From contig OZ316894.1 in assembly GCA_973895155.1 (NCBI GenBank), positions 6,386,001 to 6,450,000 on the forward strand: a stretch of 64,000 nucleotides of DNA. The letters are read 5' to 3'. Position 1 is the first letter of the stretch, and every line of letters starts with the position of its first letter. The position numbers and the translations under genes are program-made. Shown in pieces: positions 44,408-55,913 of this stretch. The notes below the pieces were generated by a model. The model made no database searches. It was not told the DNA's origin and saw nothing but the letters and a program-made list of their open reading frames with translations. The stretch is from Marsupella aquatica. Taxonomy: Eukaryota; Marchantiophyta.

Positions 44408-45738
44408 TCCACATGATGGAACCCCGGGGGGAGATCTCCGCCGCCCAGGTCATCCAGGTCGAGAACTATCGACCTAGGAAATGGGCGTCGTACTTCGCTA
44501 AGAAATTCCATGAAGAGATGGAGCGGCGAAGGAAGACGCTGTACATTGGCGGGAAGGCGTATTTGGCTAGCCACATCGAAATCATTCTTGAGTGGTACGC
44601 CCGGTTTGATCGACGAACCCTTCCCCGCATCAACGTTACAAAGCTGGTCCCAGCTAGGTGGGTTTTTCCGGCATTGGAGAGACGGCCCCAACCCGAGGCC
44701 TGAAGTCCAGTGGACACGCCAGCTTCACCCACCCCACCTCCACAAATAGCTGTAATCGTAACCGAGGAGGCGCCGGAGGGGTCGGTCGTCGCAACCGTTG
44801 CTGCGACCCAACTAGCCGGGCTAAGTACAGAAGTTGGTACGGCAGAGGTCTTACCCGAACCCGGGTCTCCCAAGGACCCGCCGGTGGCAATTCTGGAGAA
44901 CCGGACATCGCTGCAGGAGGACACTCCAGCCCCTTCCAACGTTATGTCCCCAGGGCTGGACGTCACTGCCCCGGCCCCTGCGCGTGTTGATGTCTGCCCG
45001 TGCCCAAATCCGGACAGGCACAACTTGGACCACCCGAAACTCTTCGTACAGGGTACGTTTCTGAACGGGCTTCTGGGAGATTTCTCTCATCAAATTGCCC
45101 GGGATACCGGGGAGTTCATGCCCCGGAAGGTAGCCTGTTTCTTCAATCAGGAGTTGGTTGCCGCCGTAAAGGCAGGTCGGGCCCAGTCGGAGGCCCTTCA
45201 GAGGATAGAGCGGTACCGGGTGGAGTCCGTGTACCTAAAGAACGAAGTGGCGGCTCAAGAGGCTGAGCTTCTGTAACTACGACCCAAGGTTGCAGCCGCC
45301 GATGAGTTGTTAGCAAAGGCGTATGCTCTTACCGCCCTAGCCGAACAGGCCAAAGCTGGGAACGAGGCCGAGATTACACGACTCCGGAACCAGATTGACA
45401 GTTTGAAGAAACAAGCTGTCACCTGGCAGAAAGACCTGGAGGAGGCCGAGGAGCGAGCCCAGCGGGACGCGACGGAGATAGCCACGCTGCAGGCCGAGAT
45501 GGCGCGGCTCCAAACCGAGGCCGAGAAGCAGGACCAGCTGGCGAGTAAACTGACGAGCGACGCCCAGCAGCTGGAGGAGGCATGTCAGGAGGCAGCAGAG
45601 GAGACGGACGCGGCGAGGCGAGAGAACGAATCTCTGCTAGACCAGGTCCAGCTCCTCAAAGCAGACAATGATAGGCTTCGAAGGCAGCGGGATGGCCGTT
45701 CCCATTCAGGCGGCTCTGGCAAGCGTGCCAGGCATTAG
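44408..45738 (+). pseudogene. LTR-encoded protein of A2, C-terminal part
   Basis: Second half of the 880-aa protein: end of the PMD-like region, Pro-rich linker, coiled coil, basic tail. Two stops are absent from A1: TGA at 44701-44703 (CGA, Arg in A1) and TAA at 45274-45276 (CAA, Gln in A1). Both are C-to-T. Confidence 0.8.
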
Positions 45739-46637
45739 CGGCGGAGTAGGAATAGATTAGGATTAGGATTGGCTTAGTTAGGCTCTTGGGACAGGCACCT
45801 GCCTTAGGTACAGCAGCGCTGCCCTGCTGTCCAGCCTGCGTAGAGTAGGATCTTCTAATAAGACACAGCCGTTTTCCGGCCTGACTGTCAGCTTAGTTAG
45901 GACCTTGGTCAGCGAATCTTCGGCGGGAGGACACCCTGTTCCTCGGCTCTTAGTATTTAGTGCACCCCTCGGTAGAGGCAAGGGGGGGTTTTTAGTTTCA
46001 GAGTCGGACATCCGCGGGACATGCGGGGAGTCCCGACCTCTGGGAATGACAAAGTACCAATGGGAGGGGGTAGGACTAAGCTCGCCGGGCGAGTGCGGAG
46101 CCGGGCTCCGTTGTAGTGTGCACCCTTGGCCTTGAACCTGTGCATTCCAGGGCTGTCGTGTCAACTAAGTGTACGCATATGTTCCCTTTGTAGTAAAATC
46201 CTTTCCCATCATTTTTCCTTCATGTAAATCGAGATTGTATGCATGTGTGCGCATATGTGTGTGGGTTTCTCGTATATGGGTGGCAGCGCCGGGCCGAACG
46301 CACTACCCGAGACGTGCACAGGGTGCAGCCTGCGGGTAAGTGGTTGCGAGCACGGGTTGAGGACCTGTATCATCGAATCCGGATCGAAGGCGGATAGCAC
46401 GAAGGCTTAGAAGCCCTTAAGCCGGGGTCGATCCTGCTATCGACTAAGGTACGTTCCGGCGGCGGAACACAAACCATACCTAGGAGGTGTCTGTATTTAG
46501 CAGTATGCGCACTTAGCGCTAGTTTACGAGAATAAGGTGCATTACGTGCTTCCCTTCCTGCCCGAACCCTCAGATTTACGAGGGATGTGCCCGTCTAAGC
46601 TGAAGTCTGAGTTAAGGCCGAAGCCTACGACGTGACA
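44408..46637 (+). repeat. LTR of A2, second part
   Basis: Continues the LTR interrupted at 30167 and ends GTGACA at 46637, 12 bases before the primer-binding site. Confidence 0.85.
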
Positions 46638-46649
46638 TAGCCTTTGTTT

Positions 46650-46668
46650 TGGCGCTAGATGGAGGGGG
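46650..46668 (+). other. Primer-binding site of A2
   Basis: TGGCGCTAGATGGAGGGGG, 12 bases after the LTR end. Confidence 0.8.
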
Positions 46669-46760
46669 CACTCTACATATCGTAGAGGGGAGACATGTGC
46701 GTATTCACCTAGGCAGGATACATCAGGACGTAGTACTAACCATTGCATTTATATGAGTAA

Positions 46761-48002
46761 ATGCCCGTCACTCGTTCTCAAGCAGCTTACTTGAGGAGAT
46801 TGACCAGCGAACGAGAAAGTGCAACCACAACAAGCTCCGACTCGTCGGGCTCGGAGGACTCGCAATCGTCCCGACGTATGAACATACCCCCGGGATCTTC
46901 GGGGTCCGGTTCGACCGGCCCTGCTGCGGTTCCACCACCACCACCACCACCACCACCACCTATGGCAGCCGCTCCACCGGTGGCCCGCGCTGCTCAGGCG
47001 CCTCCACAAATATCGCAACGATCGCGATTTCATTATCGACCTTTCAAAGGGCGTCATGGGGATGATCCGGATGAATGGTTGGATGAGTTTGAAGCCACTG
47101 CTAAAGCTAATGGGGAAGACGCCATTAAGCTAACCGTCCTCCCGGGAGTAATGCGGGGAGAAGCTCGTCCATGGTATAACTCGTTACCACCCGGGACTAC
47201 CTGGGCACAATTCCAAGCTGCATTGTTGCAGGAGTTTCGTGCCATTGGATCAGAATAGCGTTCTCTATTAAAGATTGGCCAGCTTCGCATGGGAAAAAAA
47301 GAGTCCCTGCGGAAGTTCATTCAGAAGTTTCAGAAACTTGCGGCCAAGATCCGGCCCAGGCCAGGAGACGCGCTCCAGCTTACATGGTTCCTTCATGGTT
47401 TGCCCACGAATATGCAATTCTGGGTACGCCAGAATAATCCAATTTCAATGCAGGCGGCCATAGCGTGCGCCGAAACTTACCGGGAGTCCACCTATAACTC
47501 CCGGCGGAGCCAGCGAGCACGCCGCATGAAGGGTAAGTACGAAACCTTCAGTGACAGTGACTCCGAATTGGACGACGAGAGGAAGAAGAAACGCAAGAAG
47601 AAGAAGAAACATCGTTCGACCTCGTCCAGCTCCGAGACGGAATCCAGTTTGGATTCAGCTTCAAGCATCGGATCCTCTACCTCCAGTTCATCAGGAAGTG
47701 ACTTGGAGAGCGAAAGCCGGAGAAAAAAGAAGAAGAGACGAGTGAAGAAGGAGGGGAAGATTAAACCCCAGGCGCGAAGAACGATACCAGATCCAAAGGC
47801 TGCCGAAGCAGACAAGCTGAACGAAATCACGGATCGACTCAAAGCACTGTCAGTACATCTTGCGGAGAAGCCGGTGGAAAAGAAGAAGCCATCTGAGATT
47901 CGAGCCCATGCGTGGTGTTCAAAGTGCTTCCAATCCGGCCATGTGGTGCAGGAATGCCCAAGGTGGAAGAACCGAGTTCACCAAGTAGAGCTGGATAACT
48001 GA
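46761..48002 (+). pseudogene. gag: gag of A2, truncated
   Basis: Structural protein. From ATG 46761: Ser-rich start, run of 10 prolines, capsid-like region (DPDEWLDEFEATAKANG, EARPWYN, FRAIGSE). A TAG at 47256-47258 interrupts (B has SELAVLKLGQLR here; a CAG codon fits). It continues open through a Lys/Ser/Glu-rich linker to one CCHC knuckle (CSKCFQSGHVVQEC), then stops at the truncation of the element. No protease or pol follows. Confidence 0.75.
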
Positions 48003-49969
48003 TAATCAAAATTGAATATATACATAGGTTTTCATTACATACCGCTGATCCATGTGCAGATCCAATTCCAACAAAACTACTGCCTCGATGTTCACCACTG
48101 CCCATAGATGGACTGATCTGCACTGGGAGGACTGGACTACTAGACACAAGTTTTGATATAACAGGGCTCGTCATTCCTTTTGCTTTCTGGAAACACATAA
48201 TCACATTCAAAGCAATTGGAGAATATTAATGAGAACTCATCATGTCATTGTTTATTCCTATACTAGATAAACACTTCAATTCAAATGACAGTCTGGACCT
48301 GCAATGAGATGGACCATCTGAAGATTCTTACCAATCTTTTTTCTGCTCCAGCAGCCCCTCCTCTTCCAAAATGCTCTTTGTTCACCACTTCTGCCCTCCT
48401 TGCTTTCATCACAGCATTCCTTGCAAGCAAAGCAGGACTATCAAAATGATCCACTAGTCGTGCCCATTTCAATGGGTCAACATATTGAGGTCCTGGTTTG
48501 GAGTGATCACGTTTACATGCATCCTTCCAATAAGTATTTAGTTTGTGACGTTCTCTTTTCAATAACGTCCGGCAGTGACTAATAAATTTCTTGTCAGACA
48601 CTGACTACTTATCTGGATACTCCCAATCTGCCTTCATCAATTTCTGCACATCCTCAATTATGTTTGGATCTTGTTTGTTCCAATCAGGTTCTGATACATC
48701 AAAAAGCCTCAAGACATTGGCACGTAGCTCCTCCATCCAATATGGTTTATTAGGATGAGAATTATCAATATCATTGTCATGAATCTGAAAAAAACACCAC
48801 AAATGATAGTCATCAACATTGGGAATGAAACAAACACTCAATTGTTTATGAGTACACAAACTGTAGGCCACAAATGTGAAATGTGCAATGAAAATCTTAC
48901 CTTTATCAAGTTTCCCTTCTTATTGTCAGCCCTTCTTGCACTACCAGTTCTCTGGAATTGTTTTTTGGCTTGCCTAGATTCCCTGCGTTGCTCTGTTGCA
49001 GTCTTTCTTCCCTCTACATACACAATGAGCATCCAATATTGATCATCCACAATTGCAAAATGAGGGACAAGAAATATTACAATATAATAGGAGGACACTT
49101 CATTGAATTTGACCTACCTGAACCCTGACTGAATGTCACTACTGCAAAGTGTCCAGATTTCCCAATCGATGTTGATGGAACCACCACTATACACATGCAA
49201 ACCACTGGAGTTATGAATCCAACATTCATATACATCAACATTGAAAAATACATTGAAAATTTTTGAAATTACTTACATTCAAATAGCTGGCCAGTCACAG
49301 GGTCTTTGTAACATTGCACCATGCCACTCATGGAAGGTCCGACCTTGGTAGGGGTTTCTTTTGCATCTGCCAAGCTCTTAGATGGAGGTTGCAGATGTTC
49401 CTGTCCAGATCAAGTTAAAACTAATGTTATTAAACAGAATCCTTACCAATGTTTATAGTTTCCTCATAATGTTGGTGAAATGTAATAGGAATCTCACCTT
49501 GGATGAATTTTCTGGTTTCTCATCTTCACTGTACTCAGCATCAGTGTCATAATCTGATTCAGAGCCCTCATCACCAGACTCTGCCATACTCACTGAGTCA
49601 ATTCTTGATAGTCTGGAACTCTGTCTTCTCTGTGTGGTAACCTCACTTCTAGGAGTTCGACGTGCACTTGTTTCTTTCTTGCGCCCTACGGTCTGTGTTG
49701 CACCCAGTCTACATTAGAGAATATCAATGAATGAATGACAAGTATCAAAAACCAATTCATATTGCTGATGAGCAATATTAACACATCTTTGCACATTCAA
49801 AAAAACATGCAAGATTATACTCACATGAAATTGAAATTTTCTCCAAATATCTCCCTGAATTTTCTATTGTTGTCTGCTACCTTCTTATTTCGTTCCTCTT
49901 CATATGGAGGTATTCGCTGCATTCACTGCTAGACTATGGCATGCCATGTTAGTATGATTCCACTCCCAA

Positions 49970-52900
49970 CTAAATGAAACCGGACTGTAGAGTATCTTCA
50001 AACGATTCATTTCCTTTTATACTTTCTTTTCCTTTGTCTGTAGTACTTGGTCCAGGCTCCTGTCTAGTTATACAGGCTTCTGCCAACTCTATGTGAAACT
50101 TAGCATTATCATCCATAGTATCATGGAAATCAACTTCCATGTAATCACCCAACACTCTTGTAGACCTGGATTCCTTGTGGAGGATTGTCCTCCATGCAAT
50201 CCCCCCGGCAATCCCCTTACCATTTGGGTAAAAAAACACCTGTTCTATCTGTCGTGGCAATACATAGTCCATTTTCTTGGAAGCACCCAGCTCCTTCTGA
50301 AAATTTACTTGCCACAATCCAGACGCATCATATCTCATACTTGCAGTGGCTTTGGGAGTCCAAGATGGGTTTGCCCACCTTCCTTTGAAAAGGACCACTT
50401 CCTTTATCAGAGGCCCATAGTTCAACACTAAGATGTCTGTCAACACCCCCACATATTGTACAGATTCATCTATTGTTGCCCCTGACCTAATGACCCGCTT
50501 CTCAGTGAATGTACAAGCCATCCCAGAATCAAAAGTCTTGAACCCAGATGAGTCACAATCAATCAAGGAACCTAGTGATGGAATGGTCCTCCAATGGTGC
50601 CCATAGGCTCTGTAGGCCCTGTACCACAGTGCCTTCAGACTAGGTGATACACTATATGCTGCCAACACCATTCGTTCAAACTCATTCTCAAAATTATGCC
50701 TTCTAATTGTCACTTCAAACGATTCTCTAAAAGGAGGCAACTCATCCAGATCAGAGGGATAAGGCACAGGATTCCTCCGATTTCCTGGATTCTTCATCCA
50801 TTCTTTCCGGAAATCTGCTCTGTGCTTGGTAACTGCCTCCTTTTGATCATCATAAACCCTGCATGGCAAGAATGACAGTCAGCTCCTAGGCCCACACAAT
50901 TTCTGCTCAAAACTCAATTATGTTTAATAATAAACAACAGAGAACTTAACAATATAAACCATGCTCATACCTATACCATGGTTCCACCAGCTCTTCATTC
51001 TCCAGTATGTAATGATGCATAGCTATCATATCATTCCACTCCAAGGTGATTTGTTTTCCACCTCCTTCCAAGACAATGCCTGCAACACTAGGATTCTCCT
51101 CCAAGTCCCATGTTCTCATTCCTGTCCCCTTAACATCGATCATGTATTCAGAAAGGAATCCTAAAGATTCATCCAGAAGGTAGCCTTCGGCCATAGAAGC
51201 CTCTGGACGTGCCTTGTTTTGAACATAACCCTTCAAGGTCTTTAGATATCTTTCTATTGGGTACATCCATCTAATGTTCACTGGACCACAGATGTCTAGT
51301 TCCTGAACCAGATGAATCAACAGATGGGTCATGACATCAAAGAAGCTTGGTGGGAAATGAATTTCCATAAGGCAGAGTGTGAATGCAACATCCATCATCA
51401 CAGAGTCGTACTGTGAGGGATCCCAAACCTTGGCACAGATGGTACGCCACACATTGCTCACTCTGGCTATGGCCAACCGAACACCTTCATCAAGTAATCC
51501 CATTGTTGCCAATGGAAGGATTTGTTGCATGAGGTGATGGAAATCGTGAGATTTCAGCCCTGATAACTTCTTCTTAACTGTGACACATTTAGCCAAAGAA
51601 CTGCTGAAACCAGTGGGCCCTTTAAAGGTCAACAATACCTCTAAGAACTTAGTCTTCTCTGTCTTACTGAGGTAGTATGGGGCTGGCGGCATGATCTTTG
51701 AATCTTTTTTTGGATCTGGATTTGGAACCAGCCACAGGTGTTCCTGCACATCCATGACTTTCATGTCTTCTCGAACAGAAGGAGTATCCTTTGTCTCCAA
51801 AATAGTGTGCACAATATTGTGTGCAAGATTCTTCTCATAGTGCATGGGATCCAAACAATGGTTGATGAGAAGTTTCTGCATTGGACGCATAGTTCAGTAC
51901 AAACTAAGTTAGAATAAGAAATGTTACTCTTTGCTACTTAACATTAATACACACTGAGGGGTTCAGTATGGGAAACCAGATACTTACACTCCAGTACGGC
52001 AGCTTGTATAATCCAGTAACCCTCTTCACTCCATTCTTCTTTACTGGAGAGCTTTCATCATCCAGCGCATTCCCTGGTTTCTTCTCCACATATTTAGCGG
52101 CCTTTTCTCCCCAACGTTTCCTATCAGAGCTGGATACTCTACACAGTGCAGCTCGTGCCTCTACCTCACCATTAAAGTATTTTGCCACTTCCTCTATGCA
52201 AAAATAGTGTCTCTGTGGTAATCAGCGACGATGGCCAGCAAACAGTAACTTGCCCAACTGTTTTGAACCATGTGCCACATGCACAATTTGGCCCACAAAC
52301 CACACATCCTTTGTACCCTGCATGTTGTTGGCCAGAGACTAATCCATATGCAGGATAATCATTGATTGTCCACAATACTGAAGCCCTTAGCTTGAACTCT
52401 TGCTGCAATCCTAGCCTTGGTAGAACATCAAAACAATCCACTCCTTCTGACCATAATGTCTCAAGATCATCCACAAGTGGAGCCATGTATACATCAAATT
52501 GTTCCTCACTTACAGACACAGGACCTGGAATTAGAAGAGCCAGCATGACAAAGAACTTCTTTGTGGAAAGCCAAGGAGGGATATTATAATTCAATAGCAG
52601 GATTGGCCATGTAGACCAGGCAGTAGAATTATTCCCAAATGGATTTACCCCATCAAGTGCCAATCCCATTCGCACATTCCTTGGCTCAGCAGCAAAAGCA
52701 GGGTCGATCTCTGTGTCCACATGTTTCCATGCCTTTGAATCTGCTGGATGTCGGACCATGTTGTCCTTGCTCTTGTTCTCATGATGCCAAGTCATTAGCT
52801 TAGATGTACCCTTAGTGGCATACAGTCTCTTCAATCGAGGGATTATAGGGAAATATCTCAAGACCTTCACGGGCTGTAAAGAATTCCCCACTAACTTCAT

Positions 52901-53812
52901 CTTTGGCTGATTACACTTGGAACAATTGTCCAACTCTGCAGTCTCATTTCTAAATAACATACATCCATTCTCACAGACTGGGATTCTCTCATAGTCTAAA
53001 CCCAATTTTCTCAGTAATTGTTTTGCAGCATATAGGCTTTTAGGGAGAGTGTGCTCTGTTGGCATTCCATGCTCAGTCAACAAAGACAGCATGGCATTCA
53101 CTCCCGTGTTCGAGAACCTATTGTTGTGACAGATGTTTAAAAACAACAACATGAAGGAAACTACATCTGTCTTACTGCCTGGAAATAAGGGTTTCATGGC
53201 TTCTTCTAAAGACCCTTGCAGAGGGACAGGATTTACAGGATGCCTTGCTGTAGGTGTGTCCTCAGCCCTGGTCTCAGCAAAGGGTGGATCTGCCTCATTC
53301 TCATCATTTTGAAACATTGAATCTATATCAAAAGGAGGATCATTATCCACATATTCGTCAGACTCTTCAGAAGCTCTTGCCAATGTCTCCTGAAGTAAAA
53401 CTCTGACCTGCTCTTCAACATCTATTGATGGCTGGCTTGAGTGGAATGCCTCTCGAGACATTCCTGCCCTCAGTGCCTCTGGACCAGAGTTACGGATGTA
53501 ATTGGATCTCCACTCCTCATCAAAAGAGTCTTCACCCTCTCCTACCCACACTCGACAGGCAGGGTAGCGGCCATATTTAAGAAGATGTTGTCGACTGGTC
53601 TTTCGAGTAGTCTTAACAATCCCTTTGCATTCCATGCAAGAGCAATACATTCTATGATCAGCACTACCAGAGCAAGCTGTCTGTTCCCGAGCCCATAAGT
53701 TATCATCACGACGCTGTATTCGACGTGGATGGGAAAGAGGTAAACTTCTCAGGTTGTCTGCCTCTGTTGTATATGCAGTGTTATGTGACCCAGCCTGGCT
53801 AGAAGAAGCCAT
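49970..53812 (-). pseudogene. TNP2-type transposase of CACTA-3
   Basis: Exons 53812-51988, 51875-50971, 50858-49970. N-terminal Cys/His motif (MYCSCMECKGIV ... HLLKYGRYP) fused directly to the TNP2 core (FPIIPRLKRLYA, RMGLALDGVNPFG, NYNIPPWLSTKKF), then CLDPMHYEKNLAHN and a DUF4218-like block (FPPSFFDVMTHLLIHLVQE, RWMYPIERY), and a DUF4216-like end (YVGVLTDILVLNYG). A 1-base frameshift near 52280 and a TGA at about 52226 (after GHRR, where Trp is typical) inactivate it. It shows the unsplit layout from which the SET-split genes of CACTA-1/2 differ. Confidence 0.75.
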
Positions 53813-53829
53813 GATTGCAGCACTACCTA

Positions 53830-55020
53830 ATCAAAAACACAGTTGCACATCTTTCTTCTTTGACATCTTGCAGAGCATATGAATTGTTCTAGACAACTCC
53901 AAAACCCTTCCATACCATCTTCTAGAGCGTCATGTGAAGCAAATGTGTGCACAAGTGAAGAATGCGACATACATTTGAGGTATTGGACTCCAACTGAGGT
54001 AAAGGCAGCTCCCACTTTAGCCCCCATTGCCAATAGAATAGTTCATGCATGCCAACAACAGGTAAACAGATGACATATTAGCAACTTCAGAAATTATTTA
54101 CTTGGGTATGTTACCTAATCTCATTTCATATTGTAAGTTGCATTGGGTATTTGAAGGAGACCTGAATTGTACAAATCAAAATGACAAAAGTTTACAAAAC
54201 CAAATAAAGGCCTACCTCAACCAGATTTAGGGCAAGGGTGTTCACAGTAGTCGGCAATCTCAGACCCTTCAAAACAGTGAGTACAATAACAAACATTAAT
54301 CATAATGTCCAACAATCCCCTCCATCGTTCTTTGTCTTTTGAATTCATTTGTTGAATTCATTTGTTGAAATGATCCTCTTCATCAAGGCAGTTTGTTGTG
54401 GGCAGGTACTAGAATAGATTCCAGATCACAACATTTCATCATCCCCACACAAATCAGGATACATATGGACAAGGGCCTGGAAGGGTTTCATGTAATGTAC
54501 ATATTTATTTAAACATATAGTGTTTTTGTGCAGTAGTAAGAATGAAATACACACTCAGTCTTCAAAATTATCAAAAATGAGAAAGTTTGAGAAAGTTCAG
54601 AGACCCAGGTTGAGAGCACTCTTAAGGTTGTGGGTTTAGAAAGGCAGTACTACAATACTTGAAAGACATTAAGTGAAGTTTGCCTTCTTATGGCCAGATC
54701 CCTGAAAAGGGACCACAAAATTTCTTCTCACAGTTTAGTCCATTTGAGTTTAGTCCATTAGACAGTGTAGTCCACTTCATACAATCAGACAATTTAGTCC
54801 ATTTCATACAATCATCCTACGTACTTTAGTCCAATTCAGCTCAGTCCATTGAATCCAACATGACACAGTACTCCATTTTCATCCAACCAAAAACTCAGGT
54901 GCTCCACTGTACCCCTTTAGTCAATTTTTTTATGTCCAGTATACTTCCATAACTCCTTAGCCCATTTTAAGTTCAGTATACTTTCTACTATGCAGTGTTT
55001 TCTACACAACTGAAGGCTTA
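53830..55020. other. Spacer between CACTA-3 transposase and PHD gene
   Basis: AT-rich, no credible ORF. It contains a cluster of TTTAGTCCATT-like words (54715-54870). It should hold the transposase promoter; I see no clear TATA box. Confidence 0.4.
54715..54870 (+). repeat. AGTCCATT word cluster
   Basis: Seven or so copies of TAGTCCA(T/C)T or CAGTCCATT within 150 bp, all in one orientation, irregularly spaced. Confidence 0.5.
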
Positions 55021-55028
55021 ATTATGAT

Positions 55029-55913
55029 CTATTTGAAATCATGTGGTGGCACCTCAGAACCCTCTGGAATGACATGGTGATTGCAGTACACCATACGCCA
55101 TGGACCAATATCCCATGTTTCTCTACCCTTCACCCCTCTCTTGAGGTGTTTGTTTGCCTCTGGTCCCTCATCCCTGCACCACGCACGAGGGCACCTACGA
55201 CACTGGATAAATTCCCAGATGCCATCCCGATACTCCTTGCAAACATCACAATAATGCCTTGGGCATATCAGAGCAGCGGGATGTGCATCTAAGTTCTCTG
55301 CATACCCCAAGAGAGGCAACTTCCTTGCCCTCAGTATGGTCCGCAGACAACCCACGTGATAGAAAGAAAAGCAATCATCTTGTGCACATTGAACCACAAG
55401 GGGCTCATCTGTAGTGGGCTTTAGGGTTCGGCCAAGTAGTCCACAAGCAAAGCAATGACCTCGGTTCTGCTGGCAAAGTTCACAGAGCCACTCCTTGGCC
55501 CAATGCCCTCTAGAAATGGCAATGCGTGTGCACTCAGACCCCTGGCCATCAGGCTCCTCAAGATCCTGCCCATCAACTAAGTAATGGAAATGACGACTGC
55601 AAGGCCCATCGCAGAACAAAACAGTACCTCCCTCATCACATTCAAAACAACAAGGGGGATCCATGCGAAGGTGCTCTTTATGGGCAAACTTGGGATCCAA
55701 CCAGGCAGCAGCAGCCCGTGCCATGCCGAAGACAATAAAATCTGCACAATTGCCTTCAACATCACTCCAAAGTCCATTCAAAAAGCAAGAGACAAACACA
55801 AAGAAGGTAAGTGAAGTGTACTTACAGAGATGTTGAGCAGTCGTGCTAGCCCCAGTCGCACCTCCAATGAACCAGCACAGACCTGCGGTTACCACACTCA
55901 TCAGTCTCCCCAA
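55029..55913 (-). CDS. EDM2-like PHD-finger protein carried by CACTA-3
   Basis: Minus-strand ORF; likely exons 55913-55829 (donor GTAAGTAC) and about 55752-55029. Cys/His-rich, no stops. Order: CCFECDEGGTVLFCDGPCSRHFH (shown in part: CDEGGTVLFCDG), then WLCELCQQNRGHCFACGLLG, CAQDDCFSFYHVGC, ICPRHYCDVCK, QCRRCPRAWC, and RMVYCNHHVIPE. This succession of PHD and extended PHD modules matches plant EDM2 proteins, which read histone marks and control heterochromatin in intronic transposons. The EDM2 helicase/methyltransferase-like parts are absent, so it is a captured or stand-alone reader. It sits between the TNP2 gene and the right TIR on the same strand. Upstream exons may be missed. Confidence 0.65.
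   Translation of the reverse strand: MGRLMSVVTAGLCWFIGGATGASTTAQHLCKYTSLTFFVFVSCFLNGLWSDVEGNCADFIVFGMARAAAAWLDPKFAHKEHLRMDPPCCFECDEGGTVLFCDGPCSRHFHYLVDGQDLEEPDGQGSECTRIAISRGHWAKEWLCELCQQNRGHCFACGLLGRTLKPTTDEPLVVQCAQDDCFSFYHVGCLRTILRARKLPLLGYAENLDAHPAALICPRHYCDVCKEYRDGIWEFIQCRRCPRAWCRDEGPEANKHLKRGVKGRETWDIGPWRMVYCNHHVIPEGSEVPPHDFK

Larger units (their letters stand above)
28390..48002 (+). mobile_element. Gypsy LTR retrotransposon A2, truncated, with B inside
   Basis: Same family as A1 in the opposite orientation. It has a 5' LTR (interrupted by B), PBS and gag up to just past the zinc knuckle; protease, RT, integrase and 3' LTR are missing, so it ends by deletion or an aborted insertion near 47994-48005. 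Left flank ATAAG (28385-28389); right flank ATAAC (about 47995) is a possible but unproven duplication. It lies in intron 7 of the second CACTA-3 gene. Confidence 0.8.
27633..49922 (-). pseudogene. Ptta/En/Spm-like second protein of CACTA-3, split by A2
   Basis: Nine exons by GT..AG reading: 49922-49825, 49708-49498, 49400-49277, 49186-49118, 49013-48901, 48784-48332, 48186-48043, 28298-27994, 27896-27633. Content: basic linker (RQSSRLSRID), acidic stretch, VQCYKDPVTGQLFE, a segment with SVSDKKFISHCRTLLKRERH and DPLKWARLVDHF that fits the plant transposase Ptta/En/Spm (Transposase_24) pattern, and a C-terminal beta-rich domain (GDAVEVRSVVDRS ... DAALPMP) like DUF8039. A TAG (48605-48607) sits before SVSDKKF. 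Intron 7 holds A2 and is therefore about 20 kb. Likely binds the GTCATTT arrays; inferred. Confidence 0.65.

Noticed and set aside
53827-54033. 68-aa ORF upstream of the CACTA-3 transposase
   Set aside because: Short, no homology visible, no splice link to the transposase ATG at 53812.
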